A stretch of 64,000 nucleotides of DNA from positions 1,674,001 to 1,738,000 of the forward strand of contig NZ_CP173029.1 of the NCBI RefSeq assembly GCF_044772865.1. Direction: 5' to 3'. Positions 34,138-43,035 of this stretch are shown here, one piece after another. Position 1 is the first letter of the stretch. Each line of letters starts with the position of its first letter. This DNA comes from Algirhabdus cladophorae. GTDB lineage: Bacteria; Pseudomonadota; Alphaproteobacteria; Rhodobacterales; Rhodobacteraceae. A program made the position numbers and the translations under genes. Below the pieces are notes generated by a model. The model made no database searches. It saw only the letters and a program-made list of their open reading frames with translations, and was not told the origin of the DNA.

Positions 34138-34889
34138 ATGGAAAAGTTTATTCGATTAACGGCCCCCGTGGGCAAGATAGATTTCGTATTCAAACTTCTG
34201 ATCTTCATGCTCATCGGTGGCAGCTTTAACCATTTGCGTCACGTGATACAGCACAGGTTTCCGGATAATAAATCCTTCTGGGATAACTTTTCTGACGCCG
34301 CGTTTACCGCGCTTCCGATGTGCGCCTTTGCCCTGATGCTGATTGGTCATCTGAACTCTTTGCAAAACGCCTCTACCGCCAAGCAACGCAAGATACACTG
34401 ACCAAGCTGCCCAATCGACGCTGGTTTATGGACATAACTCTACAGACTTTGGAGGCCAATGATGCAATTATGATCATCGACATCGATTTCTTCAAAAAGA
34501 TCAACGACAGGTTTGGGCACGACGTTGGAGATGCTTGTTTGCGGGAAACCAGCGCTTTTCTAAGTCAGTGTTTTAGCCCGACACACCCGGTTGCACGCAT
34601 CGGTGGCGAGGAATTCGCGGTCTTTTTGGCTAAACCTGCTGTGTCCGAGCTGAAAGAAATAGCCTCCAACATTTCCCAAGGGTTCCGGTTTAAGGTAGAC
34701 GCAAGCACCTCTTGCCATATCTCGGCGTCTGTCGGGATTGCGCAGTGGCAGGTCCCCATGGAACGCGCCAATGTCCTAAGATTGGCCGATCAGGCCGTGT
34801 ATCGCGCTAAGGCCGCTGGTCGCGCGGGCTATGTGTTGCTTCGGGGCGATGATGCATCTGAACCAACAGGTGATTATGTCATAAGCTAG
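34138..34889 (+). pseudogene. Diguanylate cyclase split by a frameshift
   Basis: The 5' part (34138-34401) encodes two membrane helices (FVFKLLIFMLIGGSF and AFTALPMCAFALMLIGHLNSLQ) and ends at a premature stop. The +1 frame continues with a full GGDEF domain to 34889, with DTLTKLPNRRWFMD and the signature ARIGGEEFAVF. One extra A in the AAAA run at 34364-34367 would join LNSLQ to KRLYRQATQDTLTKLPNRRW without loss. A single-base deletion or a sequencing error is the simplest explanation. No RxxD inhibitory site precedes GGEEF. If intact it would make cyclic di-GMP at the inner membrane. The true start may lie upstream of 34138. Confidence 0.8.
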
Positions 34890-34925
34890 AACACCCTGGG
34901 CTGCGGGTGCCTGCGCCGGCCAGAG

Positions 34926-35348
34926 TTAACCAGCGGGCGGTATTGAATACGTCAACGAAGCGCGGGCCACGGGTTTATCCATACCTTCCGAGAACACAAG
35001 CACGTCCCCAACAGCCAAGACGCGACCTAATTTCAACAACCGTGTCTGGGCAATCAGGTCCACTCCGGCGGCAGGTTTACGCATAAAATCAATGCTGCAA
35101 TTGGTGGTCACAGCAAGGGCTTTGGGTCCAATCTGACTGAGGATCGCCAAGTATACGCCAACATCTGCAAGGGCAAACATCGATGGCCCGGACACTGTTC
35201 CACCGGGGCGCAGATGTTTATCAGTCACTTTTAGGCGCACTGTCACACCGTCGTCGCCTACATGATCTATGCCAAAATCATCTGCGACCTGAGTAAATTC
35301 TTGGCTCAAAAACGCCTCTAGTGCGCCTGCGTCCATCACAATTGCCAT
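34926..35348 (-). CDS. PaaI-family hotdog thioesterase
   Basis: The ~140-residue protein has the hotdog fold of the PaaI/YbgC group. The signature HLRPGGTVSGPSMFALADVGVYLAIL holds the catalytic acidic residue (Asp in ALADVG) after a Gly-Gly turn. It probably hydrolyses acyl- or aryl-CoA esters. The ATG at 35348 follows AAAAAGGGA at good spacing; GTG 35354 is an alternative. It diverges from an enoyl-CoA hydratase gene with about 50 bases between starts, so the two may share control in CoA-ester catabolism. Confidence 0.88.
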   Translation of the reverse strand: MAIVMDAGALEAFLSQEFTQVADDFGIDHVGDDGVTVRLKVTDKHLRPGGTVSGPSMFALADVGVYLAILSQIGPKALAVTTNCSIDFMRKPAAGVDLIAQTRLLKLGRVLAVGDVLVFSEGMDKPVARASLTYSIPPAG

Positions 35349-35401
35349 TGGCACATTCCCTTTTTGCGCCTAGCTTCGCTGCAAACTCAGGGGAGGACAA
35401 G

Positions 35402-36190
35402 ATGTTAGACAGAACCGACCGCAGCGGCGTTGCGCATTTGACCATGAACAACCCACAGACATTAAACGCGTTGTCCGATCAAATGATTGCCGATGTCAGC
35501 CAAAACCTAACCGAAATTGCTGCTGACAAAACAATACGCGCTGTGATCATCTCTGGCGCAGGCAAGGCGTTTTGTGCGGGCCATAACCTGCGCGAGATCG
35601 CCGACAAACGTCAAAGTCCCGATGGTGGAAGTGTCGCGTTGAAAGCGCTTTTTGATAGGTGTGCCAACATGATGCAACAGATCCGCACCCTGCCCCAGCC
35701 TGTTATCGCACAGGTCCATGGCATCGCCACAGCGGCTGGTGCGCAACTGGTGGCCACCTGTGATATGGCCGTGGCCGCCGAAGGCACCCGGTTTGGCGTC
35801 AATGGCGTCAACATAGGTCTCTTTTGTTCGACGCCCATGGTCGCCCTCAGCCGCAATATCCCGCGCAAAAAAGCGTTCGAGATGCTGACCACAGGCCAGT
35901 TTATTCCCGCAAGTGAAGCCGTCGACGTCGGGCTGATCAACAAGGTCGTGCCAGAGGCGGACTTGGCCGAACACACCAGAGCCTTGGCAGAACTTGTGGC
36001 CTCAAAACTTGGATCCGCTGTGAAAATCGGCAAGGAGGCCTTTTATAACCAGATCGAAATGCAAGTGGACGACGCCTACGCCTATACTGGTGACGTGATG
36101 GTTCAAAATATGAGCAATGCAGACACTGTCGAAGGCATCAATGCTTTTATCGAGAAACGCGATCCCAATTGGCCGTCTCAAGATAAATAA
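35402..36190 (+). CDS. Enoyl-CoA hydratase/isomerase family protein
   Basis: The ~262-residue crotonase-fold protein carries the oxyanion-hole segments SGAGKAFCAGHNLREI and HGIATAAGAQLVATCDMAVA and the C-terminal KEAFYNQIEMQVDDAY. Both Glu positions of classical hydratases look replaced (for example GIATAAGAQL in place of GxxxGGG with E), so dehydration chemistry is not certain. It may resemble ECHDC3-type members. The ATG follows GGGGAGGACAAG. It diverges from the PaaI thioesterase. Confidence 0.88.
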   Translation: MLDRTDRSGVAHLTMNNPQTLNALSDQMIADVSQNLTEIAADKTIRAVIISGAGKAFCAGHNLREIADKRQSPDGGSVALKALFDRCANMMQQIRTLPQPVIAQVHGIATAAGAQLVATCDMAVAAEGTRFGVNGVNIGLFCSTPMVALSRNIPRKKAFEMLTTGQFIPASEAVDVGLINKVVPEADLAEHTRALAELVASKLGSAVKIGKEAFYNQIEMQVDDAYAYTGDVMVQNMSNADTVEGINAFIEKRDPNWPSQDK

Positions 36191-36227
36191 AAGTTGTTCT
36201 GCCGGGGCTTTGCCTTACCATTTGGCC

Positions 36228-36989
36228 ATGAAACAGATTCTGCGCATTATCTCGATTGTGCTGCTGGGCACATATTCTGCAATGGCTCAAACCCAACGCG
36301 AAGCAGGGCTTGAACTGGTTTTATTAGCGGATGGATCCGGATCCATTGATGCCGAAGAACTGGCATTTCAGCGGCAAGGCTATGCGCTGGCGATGACAGA
36401 TCCCCGCATTATCCAGGCAATCGAAAACTCGATCTACGGCAATATCGCGGTCACATATGTGGAATGGGCTGTGAACACGGCTGTGGTGGTTGATTGGTAT
36501 ATGATAGACAGTCTCGAGACCGCCGAAGGCTTTGCCAATGCGCTGATGGGCGCAGACACGACGCGGCGGGTTTACGGCGGTAATGCTATCGGCGGGGCCT
36601 TACTGGAAGGGCTCCGTCTGATCGAGACCAATGATATATTTGCGCCTCGTGCCGTGATCGACTTTTCCGGTGACAGTGCGAATAATTCCAACGGTCCCTC
36701 CATCGCCGGGTCGCGCCGCACCGTGTTGGATGCAGGTGTGACGATCAACGCGCTGCCGATTTTGCGTCCCGAACGGGGCAAACGCGCCGGTGCGAACCTT
36801 GAGGCTGAGTATGCAAACCGGATCATTGGCGGGCCCGGGGCGTTTATGGTCACTGCCGAAAGCCGCGCGACCTTTGCGGATGCTGTGCGCCGCAAATTGA
36901 TCCTCGAGATCGCAGGCATGACACCTGAGACCTATCAGATCGCCTTTGATGGGTTATTGGGGCAGATCACAGACGATAGAGTGCGCTGA
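36228..36989 (+). CDS. DUF1194 (VWA-like) secreted protein
   Basis: The ~253-residue protein has a signal peptide (MKQILRIISIVLLGTYSAMA) followed by a von Willebrand factor A-like domain of the DUF1194 type. The metal-site motif LLADGSGSID is at the start of the domain, with IDFSGDSANNSNGPS further on. It is exported to the periplasm. Function unknown, though VWA domains bind proteins through a metal ion. The last 23 bases overlap the end of the convergent carboxypeptidase gene. Confidence 0.85.
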   Translation: MKQILRIISIVLLGTYSAMAQTQREAGLELVLLADGSGSIDAEELAFQRQGYALAMTDPRIIQAIENSIYGNIAVTYVEWAVNTAVVVDWYMIDSLETAEGFANALMGADTTRRVYGGNAIGGALLEGLRLIETNDIFAPRAVIDFSGDSANNSNGPSIAGSRRTVLDAGVTINALPILRPERGKRAGANLEAEYANRIIGGPGAFMVTAESRATFADAVRRKLILEIAGMTPETYQIAFDGLLGQITDDRVR

Positions 36990-38433
36990 ACTTTTCGTCT
37001 AAATAATCCAGCAACGGCGCCTCAGTCGGGGCAAAGCCGCAGGCGGTTTCAATCGTCTGCGTGGGTGCGCGCAAGCCCCCGTGTTGTTGCAAATTTTCGC
37101 GCAGCCAATCAGTGGCAGGACTCGGATCGCCCCGCCCCAATGATCCCGCAAGGTCAGGCACATCGCGGGTCAAAGCCTGATACAGGTTGCCCGCGTAAAC
37201 ATTGCCCAAGCTATAGGTTGGGAAATACCCAAACAGTCCAACGGACCAATGCACATCTTGCAAACAACCGTTACTAGGGCGATCCACAGCAAATCCGAAA
37301 TCTGCCTCAAATCGCGTGTTCCAAGCCTCTTCCAGATCGGCCACATCCAGCGTGCCGTTCATCAGATCGCGTTCCAGATCATAGCGCAGCATGACGTGCA
37401 GATTGTACTGAACCTCATCGGATTCTGTGCGGATAAAGCCTGATTTAACTTGGTTCACAGCCCCATAAAACGCATCGCGGTTCACTCCAAAATCGCCAAA
37501 GACCTCGGTCATTTGCCCATGCAGCCAGCCACAAAACGCAGCGGATCTGCCCAATTGGTTCTCATAGATCCGCGATTGGCTTTCATGAACGCCCATCGAC
37601 ACGCCAGATCCCAAGGGCGTTAGCCCATAGGTCTGATCGATGTTTTGCTCGTAACAGGCGTGGCCCACCTCGTGCACAGTGGAATAAAAGCAGTTGAACG
37701 GATCGGTTTCGCTGGTGCGGGTTGTGATGCGCACATCATTGCCCGAGCCGCTTGAAAACGGATGCACCGCCTTGTCGATGCGGCCACGGTTAAAGTCATA
37801 GCCGAACGCTGCCGCAAGACGATTGGATATCTCAATCTGACCGGCCTCGTCGAAGGTTCCAGTAATCCCCGCGAGTTGATCCGCCCCCTTGATCCGGTCC
37901 ACGAGGCTGACCAATCGAGGCCGCATCCGGTCAAAAAGTTGGGTAATTTCAGCCTCAGAAATGCCGGGCTCGTAGTCTTGGATCATCGCGTCATACACCG
38001 CGCCGTCCTCGGCCAACGCGGACCCTTCTTCGCGCTTGAGCGCCACAACTTGCGACAATACGGGCAAGAAAGCGGCCACGTCTTCACTCGCGCGGGCCTC
38101 GGCCCATGTGCCTTGGGCGGTGCTGGTCACAGTTGAGATTTCGGCCGCCAGATCTGCGGGAACTTTGGTGGCGCGATCATAGGATCGTTGAATATGGGCC
38201 AGTTGCGCCGTCTCAACCTCCGTGGCAGGCTGTGCTGCCGCCAGCCAATCACCCACCTCCGGCGCGCTGCGACGGGCATGCAAAATGGTTGTCATAGCGC
38301 CCATTTCTTCGCTCCGTTGCGCCGCAGATCCACGGGCCATCATGGTTTCTTGGTCCCAGCCAAGCCGACCAGCCACCTGCCCCAAAGCCGATGTGGTGCG
38401 GGTGTAGTTCATCAAATCATCATAGGCACTCAT
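36967..38433 (-). CDS. M32-family metallocarboxypeptidase (Taq type)
   Basis: The 488-residue protein belongs to the thermostable carboxypeptidase Taq family. It removes C-terminal residues using a metal ion bound by the HEVGH motif (STVHEVGHACYEQ). Other family blocks are DVRITTR, MGVHESQSR and the C-terminal YSLGNVYAGNLYQ. Length is normal. It begins four bases after the ctaA stop, so the two form one transcript, though a functional link is not clear. Confidence 0.94.
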   Translation of the reverse strand: MSAYDDLMNYTRTTSALGQVAGRLGWDQETMMARGSAAQRSEEMGAMTTILHARRSAPEVGDWLAAAQPATEVETAQLAHIQRSYDRATKVPADLAAEISTVTSTAQGTWAEARASEDVAAFLPVLSQVVALKREEGSALAEDGAVYDAMIQDYEPGISEAEITQLFDRMRPRLVSLVDRIKGADQLAGITGTFDEAGQIEISNRLAAAFGYDFNRGRIDKAVHPFSSGSGNDVRITTRTSETDPFNCFYSTVHEVGHACYEQNIDQTYGLTPLGSGVSMGVHESQSRIYENQLGRSAAFCGWLHGQMTEVFGDFGVNRDAFYGAVNQVKSGFIRTESDEVQYNLHVMLRYDLERDLMNGTLDVADLEEAWNTRFEADFGFAVDRPSNGCLQDVHWSVGLFGYFPTYSLGNVYAGNLYQALTRDVPDLAGSLGRGDPSPATDWLRENLQQHGGLRAPTQTIETACGFAPTEAPLLDYLDEKFSALYRL

Positions 38434-38437
38434 TGGA

Positions 38438-39577
38438 TCAGTCTCTCACGGATTGGGATTGCGGGTAGCCCGCAAGGAAACGTGCGCGCAAGATCGAGAC
38501 CCACAAAACCACGGCCAAAAACTGGTGGCCAATCGCAAGGTTCCAAGGCGCCGAGTTCATCACAGTCACAATGCCCAGCACCATTTGAACCGTCATCACA
38601 CCGATCACCAGATTAAAGGCAAAGCGCGTGGATCCGTTGGGGCTGCTGCGTGCGCGCCACCAAACAAAGATCCCTTTGGCAAAAAGGATATAGGCCACGA
38701 TCCGGTGCATGAACTGCACCAAGCCGTCGTTTTCAAAGAAGTTGCGCCACGCAGGTTGCAGACTGAAAGGTTCTGGCGGGAAAAAACCACCAGCCATCAG
38801 CGGCCAATCCACGTAATTGCGGCCCGCATCAATGCCTGCCACCAAAGCGCCTAACAGGATTTGCACAAAGGCAATGCCTGCCAGGATGGCCGACAGTTTG
38901 AACAATTTGGCCTCACGCGCACGGCGCCGTTGCATCAAGTCAGCCTCTGTGGCACCCAATTGGAAAATGAACCACGCCAATACGCCCAAGATGACAAAGG
39001 CCAGCCCCAGATGGGTGGCAAGTCGGTAACTGGCCACGTCCAGCATCCCTTCCTCAAGGCCGCTGGCCACCATCCACCAGCCAATCGCCCCCTGCAATCC
39101 GCCCAAGGCACCAACGCCAAGCAGTTTGCCGGTCCAGCCCGTGGGAATTTTGCGGGTCACAGCAAAAAAGCCAAAGCCTAACGCCCAGACCAGTCCAATT
39201 GCGCGGCCCAGCTGACGATGCCCCCATTCCCACCAGTAGATCACTTTGAACTCGGCCATGGACATGCCTTTGTTCTGCTCTTGGTATTCGGGAATGGCTT
39301 TGTATTTTTCAAATTCAGAGGCCCAAACTTCCGCCGACATCGGTGGCATGGCCCCTGTCACAGGCTTCCATTCGGTGATCGAAAGACCACTGTCTGTCAA
39401 ACGGGTCAGACCGCCCACGGCGATCATCACAACAACCATCGCAAACAGCACCATCAACCAGATGCGGATCGCCCCGCGCGCGCCTTTGTAGGCCCGATCA
39501 ATGATCCCTGTGGCGGCTTGTGGCTCTGGTTTTTCTGAGGTGCTAACCTCTTCGAAAATCGACCGTTTCTGGTTCAT
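38438..39577 (-). CDS. ctaA: Heme A synthase (COX15/CtaA)
   Basis: CtaA oxidises heme O to heme A for the aa3-type cytochrome oxidase. The 379-residue inner-membrane protein has eight helices in two four-helix halves. Heme-binding His residues lie in WWEWGHRQLGR, LATHLGLAF, QFMHRIVAY and AIGHQFLAV. GGLTRLTDSGLSITEWKPVTG is diagnostic of the alphaproteobacterial/mitochondrial COX15 type. Confidence 0.95.
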   Translation of the reverse strand: MNQKRSIFEEVSTSEKPEPQAATGIIDRAYKGARGAIRIWLMVLFAMVVVMIAVGGLTRLTDSGLSITEWKPVTGAMPPMSAEVWASEFEKYKAIPEYQEQNKGMSMAEFKVIYWWEWGHRQLGRAIGLVWALGFGFFAVTRKIPTGWTGKLLGVGALGGLQGAIGWWMVASGLEEGMLDVASYRLATHLGLAFVILGVLAWFIFQLGATEADLMQRRRAREAKLFKLSAILAGIAFVQILLGALVAGIDAGRNYVDWPLMAGGFFPPEPFSLQPAWRNFFENDGLVQFMHRIVAYILFAKGIFVWWRARSSPNGSTRFAFNLVIGVMTVQMVLGIVTVMNSAPWNLAIGHQFLAVVLWVSILRARFLAGYPQSQSVRD

Positions 39578-39643
39578 ACTGCCCTCTTATCTGAACTGCT
39601 CCGCAACCTAATGCGCGAAAGGGCCTGCATCAAGCCGTGGCGC

Positions 39644-40387
39644 TTAATCGTCGCGCTCTTTCCAGCGCACCATTTGACGCAGGACGCCGTGCATCATTTG
39701 CACATCCGCACGGGTCAGCGGCATACGGGACCAGAAATTGCGCAGATTGGTCTTCATCCCTTCAGATTTAGGCAACGGAAAGAAGAATCCCGCCTCCTCC
39801 AGCCGTTGCTCGTAGTGATCCGATAGCTTTTCAACTTCAATGTTTTCGGCCCAGTCGGTTTTGGCCATATCAACCGTTTCATGGGTGATCTCGGCCACTT
39901 GCCGTTGCCATTCATAGGCCGTCAGCAACACACATTGGGCCAAGTTCAGGGACGCAAATTCAGGGTTCACCGGCACGCTAATGATCGCGTTGGCCCGGGC
40001 GATGTCGTCGTTTTCCAGCCCGGCCCGTTCCGGCCCAAAGAGAACCGCCACGTTTTGCCCCTGCGCAATCATTTCGGCGGCTTTCTTCATCGCCCCTTCA
40101 GGCGAGAATACAGGTTTGGTCAGGCCCCGTTGCCGCGCTGTGGTCGCAAACACATAGGTACAATCCGCCAGCGCATCGGCCGTTGTGTCAAACATCCGCG
40201 CCTCATCCAGCAAACGCCCAGCCCCCGAGGCCATCGCAACGGCCTTTTGGTTCGGCCAGCCATCGCGCGGGGCCGTTATGCGCATCCGGTCCAGACCGAA
40301 ATTCCACATGGCACGGGCTGCCGCCCCGATGTTTTCGCCCATCTGGGGCCGGATCAAAACGAAGGAAGGTTGGGGATCAGGAGTCAT
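39644..40387 (-). CDS. trmJ: tRNA 2'-O-methyltransferase TrmJ
   Basis: TrmJ is a SPOUT enzyme that methylates the 2'-OH of nucleotide 32 in tRNA anticodon loops. The 247 residues begin with RPQMGENIGAAARAMWNFGL. The trefoil-knot motifs VLFGPERAGLENDDIARANA and ISVPVNPEFASLNLAQCVLL follow, and the C-terminal helical part is Trp/Lys rich. It is alone between ctaA and a divergent ThiE-like gene. Confidence 0.93.
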   Translation of the reverse strand: MTPDPQPSFVLIRPQMGENIGAAARAMWNFGLDRMRITAPRDGWPNQKAVAMASGAGRLLDEARMFDTTADALADCTYVFATTARQRGLTKPVFSPEGAMKKAAEMIAQGQNVAVLFGPERAGLENDDIARANAIISVPVNPEFASLNLAQCVLLTAYEWQRQVAEITHETVDMAKTDWAENIEVEKLSDHYEQRLEEAGFFFPLPKSEGMKTNLRNFWSRMPLTRADVQMMHGVLRQMVRWKERDD

Positions 40388-40459
40388 AGGGGCGGTTTAG
40401 CACCCCTTGGCTTAGACGCAACCCTTGGGTAAGACAGGGCAAAACGAAAGGCACTTGCC

Positions 40460-41089
40460 ATGACCGAGCCGTCCGAGCCCACAGGCCCACAGATTTACCT
40501 TATCACTCCGCCCGAGATCGAGCTATCGCGCTATCCCGCCCAACTGGCCGGCTGCTTGGACAGCGTCGAGGTGGGCTGCGTGCGTATGGCTCTGGCCAGT
40601 CAGGACGAGGATCTGATTGCCCGTGCCGGTGACGCGCTGCGCGAAGTTTGCCACGCTCGCGATGTGGCCTTGGTCATCACGGATCATGTGTTGATGGTGG
40701 AACGGTTGGGTCTTGATGGCGTGCATTTGGCCGACGGATCCCGCAATGTGCGCAAGACCCGCAAAGATCTGGGCGAAGACGCGATTGTCGGCGCTTTTTG
40801 TGGCACCACGCGCCACGATGCCATGAGTGCGGCAGAGGCTGGCGCGGATTACGCAGCACTTGGTCCGGTTGGGGCATCCCCGCTGGGCGACGGCGAAAGT
40901 GCCGCGTTGGAGACCTTTGAATGGTGGTCAGAAATGATCGAAGTGCCAATTGTGGCCGAGGGCCATTTGGACGCCGACCTGATCCGTCAGTACGCGCCAG
41001 TTACAGATTTCTTTGGCATAGGCCCCGAGATTTGGATCCAAGACGACGCGGTTGCAGCCCTGAAGGCACTTAGTCAAGCAATGGCTTAG
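40460..41089 (+). CDS. ThiE/TenI-like TIM-barrel protein
   Basis: The 209-residue protein resembles thiamine phosphate synthase. DGVHLADGSRNVRKTRKDLG and ADYAALGPVGASPLGDGE match the pyrophosphate- and pyrimidine-contact regions in outline. Two ThiE hallmarks are changed: the VQLRxK strand reads GCVRMAL, and GPxFxTxTK reads GPVGASPLG. A canonical ThiE exists in the thi operon at 59872. This copy may therefore be a TenI-like or otherwise altered enzyme. The last 20 bases overlap the convergent olsA gene. Confidence 0.75.
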   Translation: MTEPSEPTGPQIYLITPPEIELSRYPAQLAGCLDSVEVGCVRMALASQDEDLIARAGDALREVCHARDVALVITDHVLMVERLGLDGVHLADGSRNVRKTRKDLGEDAIVGAFCGTTRHDAMSAAEAGADYAALGPVGASPLGDGESAALETFEWWSEMIEVPIVAEGHLDADLIRQYAPVTDFFGIGPEIWIQDDAVAALKALSQAMA

Positions 41090-41897
41090 TCATTCCCGAC
41101 CGGACCTGCGTTTCCAGATGCAAAGACAGGGCTTTGCGGTCGGCAAAATCAGTGACTTTCACCGGCGGGTGATACACCACATCTATGTGACCCTGTGGCT
41201 GTAGCGATAGCGTCGTCAGCAAGTGCGGACTGAAATCCATGTCACCCCACCAACCATAGATCCGCTCATCATAGCCTTGTGGCGGATGATAGGTCACTGA
41301 AATTGCTTGCAGTTCTGTGATATCCCTCAGTTCTGGCTCAAAAAATGCCGCAAACAGTGTCGGCTTGAACCCCAAAACACGCATCCCGTCGGTTGAGGTG
41401 CCTTCGGGGAAAAACAATAGCCTGTGTCCTGCTTTCAGACGCGCCTCAAAGACCCGTTTTTGGCGTGCGGCCTCTTGCCTGTTGCGCTTGATAAAAACAG
41501 TGCCCGTGGCTTGCGCCAGCCAGCCAATGCCGGCCCAACCCGCAACTTCGGCCTTGGCCACGAAATACATTCGTTTGCTGGCGTTAAGCAAAAAGATATC
41601 CAACCAAGACGAGTGGTTAGCCACAAACGCCCCTCGTTTAATCGAGGGCCTTCCTTGGATATTGAGTTTCAGGCCGAAGATCCGCAGCCCCGTTCGACAC
41701 ACTGCTTGGGTGATATACGGGGTGACCGGACGGCGCAGACCAAAGAGAGGGCGCTCGATCAAACGCAGCAATAGCATAAGCCCCAAGCCAATTGCACAAA
41801 GCAAAATCACCGGAATGCCCCTCAAACAGGCCAGCACCCATCGACCAGGCGTCATTTTATAGGGTGGCAAAGGTGTTTCTGCGTCCCAAGGCGTCAT
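41070..41897 (-). CDS. olsA: Lyso-ornithine lipid O-acyltransferase OlsA
   Basis: The 275-residue protein is a PlsC-type acyltransferase with a membrane-anchoring N-terminus (WVLACLRGIPVILLCAIGLG), the HX4D motif NHSSWLD and the FPEGTSTDG motif. Directly after olsB and overlapping it by four bases, it most likely adds the second acyl chain to lyso-ornithine lipid. OlsA can also act as a general 1-acylglycerol-phosphate acyltransferase. Confidence 0.9.
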   Translation of the reverse strand: MTPWDAETPLPPYKMTPGRWVLACLRGIPVILLCAIGLGLMLLLRLIERPLFGLRRPVTPYITQAVCRTGLRIFGLKLNIQGRPSIKRGAFVANHSSWLDIFLLNASKRMYFVAKAEVAGWAGIGWLAQATGTVFIKRNRQEAARQKRVFEARLKAGHRLLFFPEGTSTDGMRVLGFKPTLFAAFFEPELRDITELQAISVTYHPPQGYDERIYGWWGDMDFSPHLLTTLSLQPQGHIDVVYHPPVKVTDFADRKALSLHLETQVRSGMTKPLLD

Positions 41898-42709
41898 AGG
41901 CGGCTCGCGTTATTTGCAGCAGTTGGTCTGGTATAAATCTTTCGCTGTTTCGGGCTCATTTTGGCTATGTCCAACACCAGACAGACATCTGTTGTGTTGA
42001 ACGCATGATCCACAAACGCCCCCTCCCCAACCGAGCCGCCCAAGCGCAGATAGGCTTTTATCAATTGCGGAACGGCCAACATTGCGGCCTTGCGATCCAA
42101 GCTGTGCGCATCAAACCGGCCCATGGGCACAGCTGTGGGGCCAATGGCCTTCGGGCGTAGATCTGTGGGGGCCAGATGATTGTGATGCAACAGCGATAAA
42201 GGACCTGACAACGCGTCCAAATCGGTTCCATGAAAGCTGGCCACACCAAACAGAATGTCGATTCCACGGGAGTCGATATAACCCGCCAGCGCAGACCAAA
42301 GATGCAGCATTGCAGTGCCGCCACGGTAGTCACGATGGACACAGGATCGGCCCAGTTCCAGCAGTTTCTTACCGGAGCGTTCCAAAGGGGACAGATCAAA
42401 TTCGCTGGCAGAATAAAACCCACCGGCACGGTCCGCCGCGTTTTGCGACATAAGGCGGTAGACGCCAACCACTCGGTTTGTGCCAGCCTCGCGCAAGAGA
42501 AGATGATCACAATGATCATCGTAGCGGTCCTGTTCGATCTTGCGATCGTGATCCACCATAGAACCGTCAGCGCCCAGTTCCGAGACAAACACCTCATAAC
42601 GTAGGGCCTGGGCCGCCAGAAGATCGTCCTGAGACGATGCAAGCTCGGTCCGAAAGTCCAAAAGATCAGCCGTCATATCACCGCTTGTTGCCTCTGCAGG
42701 GGCCACCAT
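41894..42709 (-). CDS. olsB: Ornithine N-acyltransferase OlsB
   Basis: OlsB transfers a 3-hydroxyacyl chain from acyl carrier protein to ornithine, making lyso-ornithine lipid. The 271 residues belong to the GNAT/hemolysin-like acyltransferase family. They show AQALRYEVFVSELGADG, VVGVYRLM, LELGRSCVHRDYRGG and LFGVASFHGTD. OlsBA produces phosphate-free membrane lipids, valuable under phosphate limitation in the sea. A CtrA-type box lies about 70 bases upstream of the start. Confidence 0.9.
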   Translation of the reverse strand: MVAPAEATSGDMTADLLDFRTELASSQDDLLAAQALRYEVFVSELGADGSMVDHDRKIEQDRYDDHCDHLLLREAGTNRVVGVYRLMSQNAADRAGGFYSASEFDLSPLERSGKKLLELGRSCVHRDYRGGTAMLHLWSALAGYIDSRGIDILFGVASFHGTDLDALSGPLSLLHHNHLAPTDLRPKAIGPTAVPMGRFDAHSLDRKAAMLAVPQLIKAYLRLGGSVGEGAFVDHAFNTTDVCLVLDIAKMSPKQRKIYTRPTAANNASRL

Positions 42710-42777
42710 TGCCCTATGGTTTAAGCCGCGGCCGGACCGATAGCAACGCAGGCATCCAAGGTTTCGTTTCGGTATCC

Positions 42778-42792
42778 TTAAGGTTGTGTTAA
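42778..42792. promoter_or_regulatory. CtrA-type box TTAA-N7-TTAA
   Basis: TTAAGGTTGTGTTAA matches the alphaproteobacterial CtrA consensus exactly. It also forms part of an inverted repeat, TAAGGTT-N5-AACCTTA (42779-42797). The site is about 70 bases upstream of olsB and 35 bases past the DUF3553 stop. CtrA binding is inferred from the motif only. Confidence 0.5.
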
Positions 42793-42825
42793 CCTTAGTG
42801 CTAGAAGATCAACGAACTGACTGAA

Positions 42826-43008
42826 TTAATGGCCGAACTCTATGAGCAACACAACGCGCGCCCCATCTATCACGACCTTTCCAACTTCTTGGAAATTAAC
42901 GGTGATTTTACCCCCAATGTTACTTTGGACTTGGCCGGTTCCCCAATCGGGCTGTTCGGGGTGACGCACAATCATACCAGGTTCAAGCAGCGCGTTTAAT
43001 TCGTTCAT
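42826..43008 (-). CDS. DUF3553 family protein
   Basis: The 60-residue protein starts at ATG 43008, preceded by AAGGGGTAAAC. The sequence LEPGMIVRHPEQPDWGTGQV and the closing GARVVLLIEF match DUF3553, a small beta-rich domain with the WG.GQV pattern also seen in CarD/UvrD-type Tudor-like domains. It may bind protein or nucleic acid partners. The apparent 259-residue frame in this direction only continues across the complement of chpT. It diverges from chpT with 27 bases between starts. Confidence 0.85.
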   Translation of the reverse strand: MNELNALLEPGMIVRHPEQPDWGTGQVQSNIGGKITVNFQEVGKVVIDGARVVLLIEFGH

Positions 43009-43035
43009 GTTTACCCCTTCAAAGGATATTTCCGG

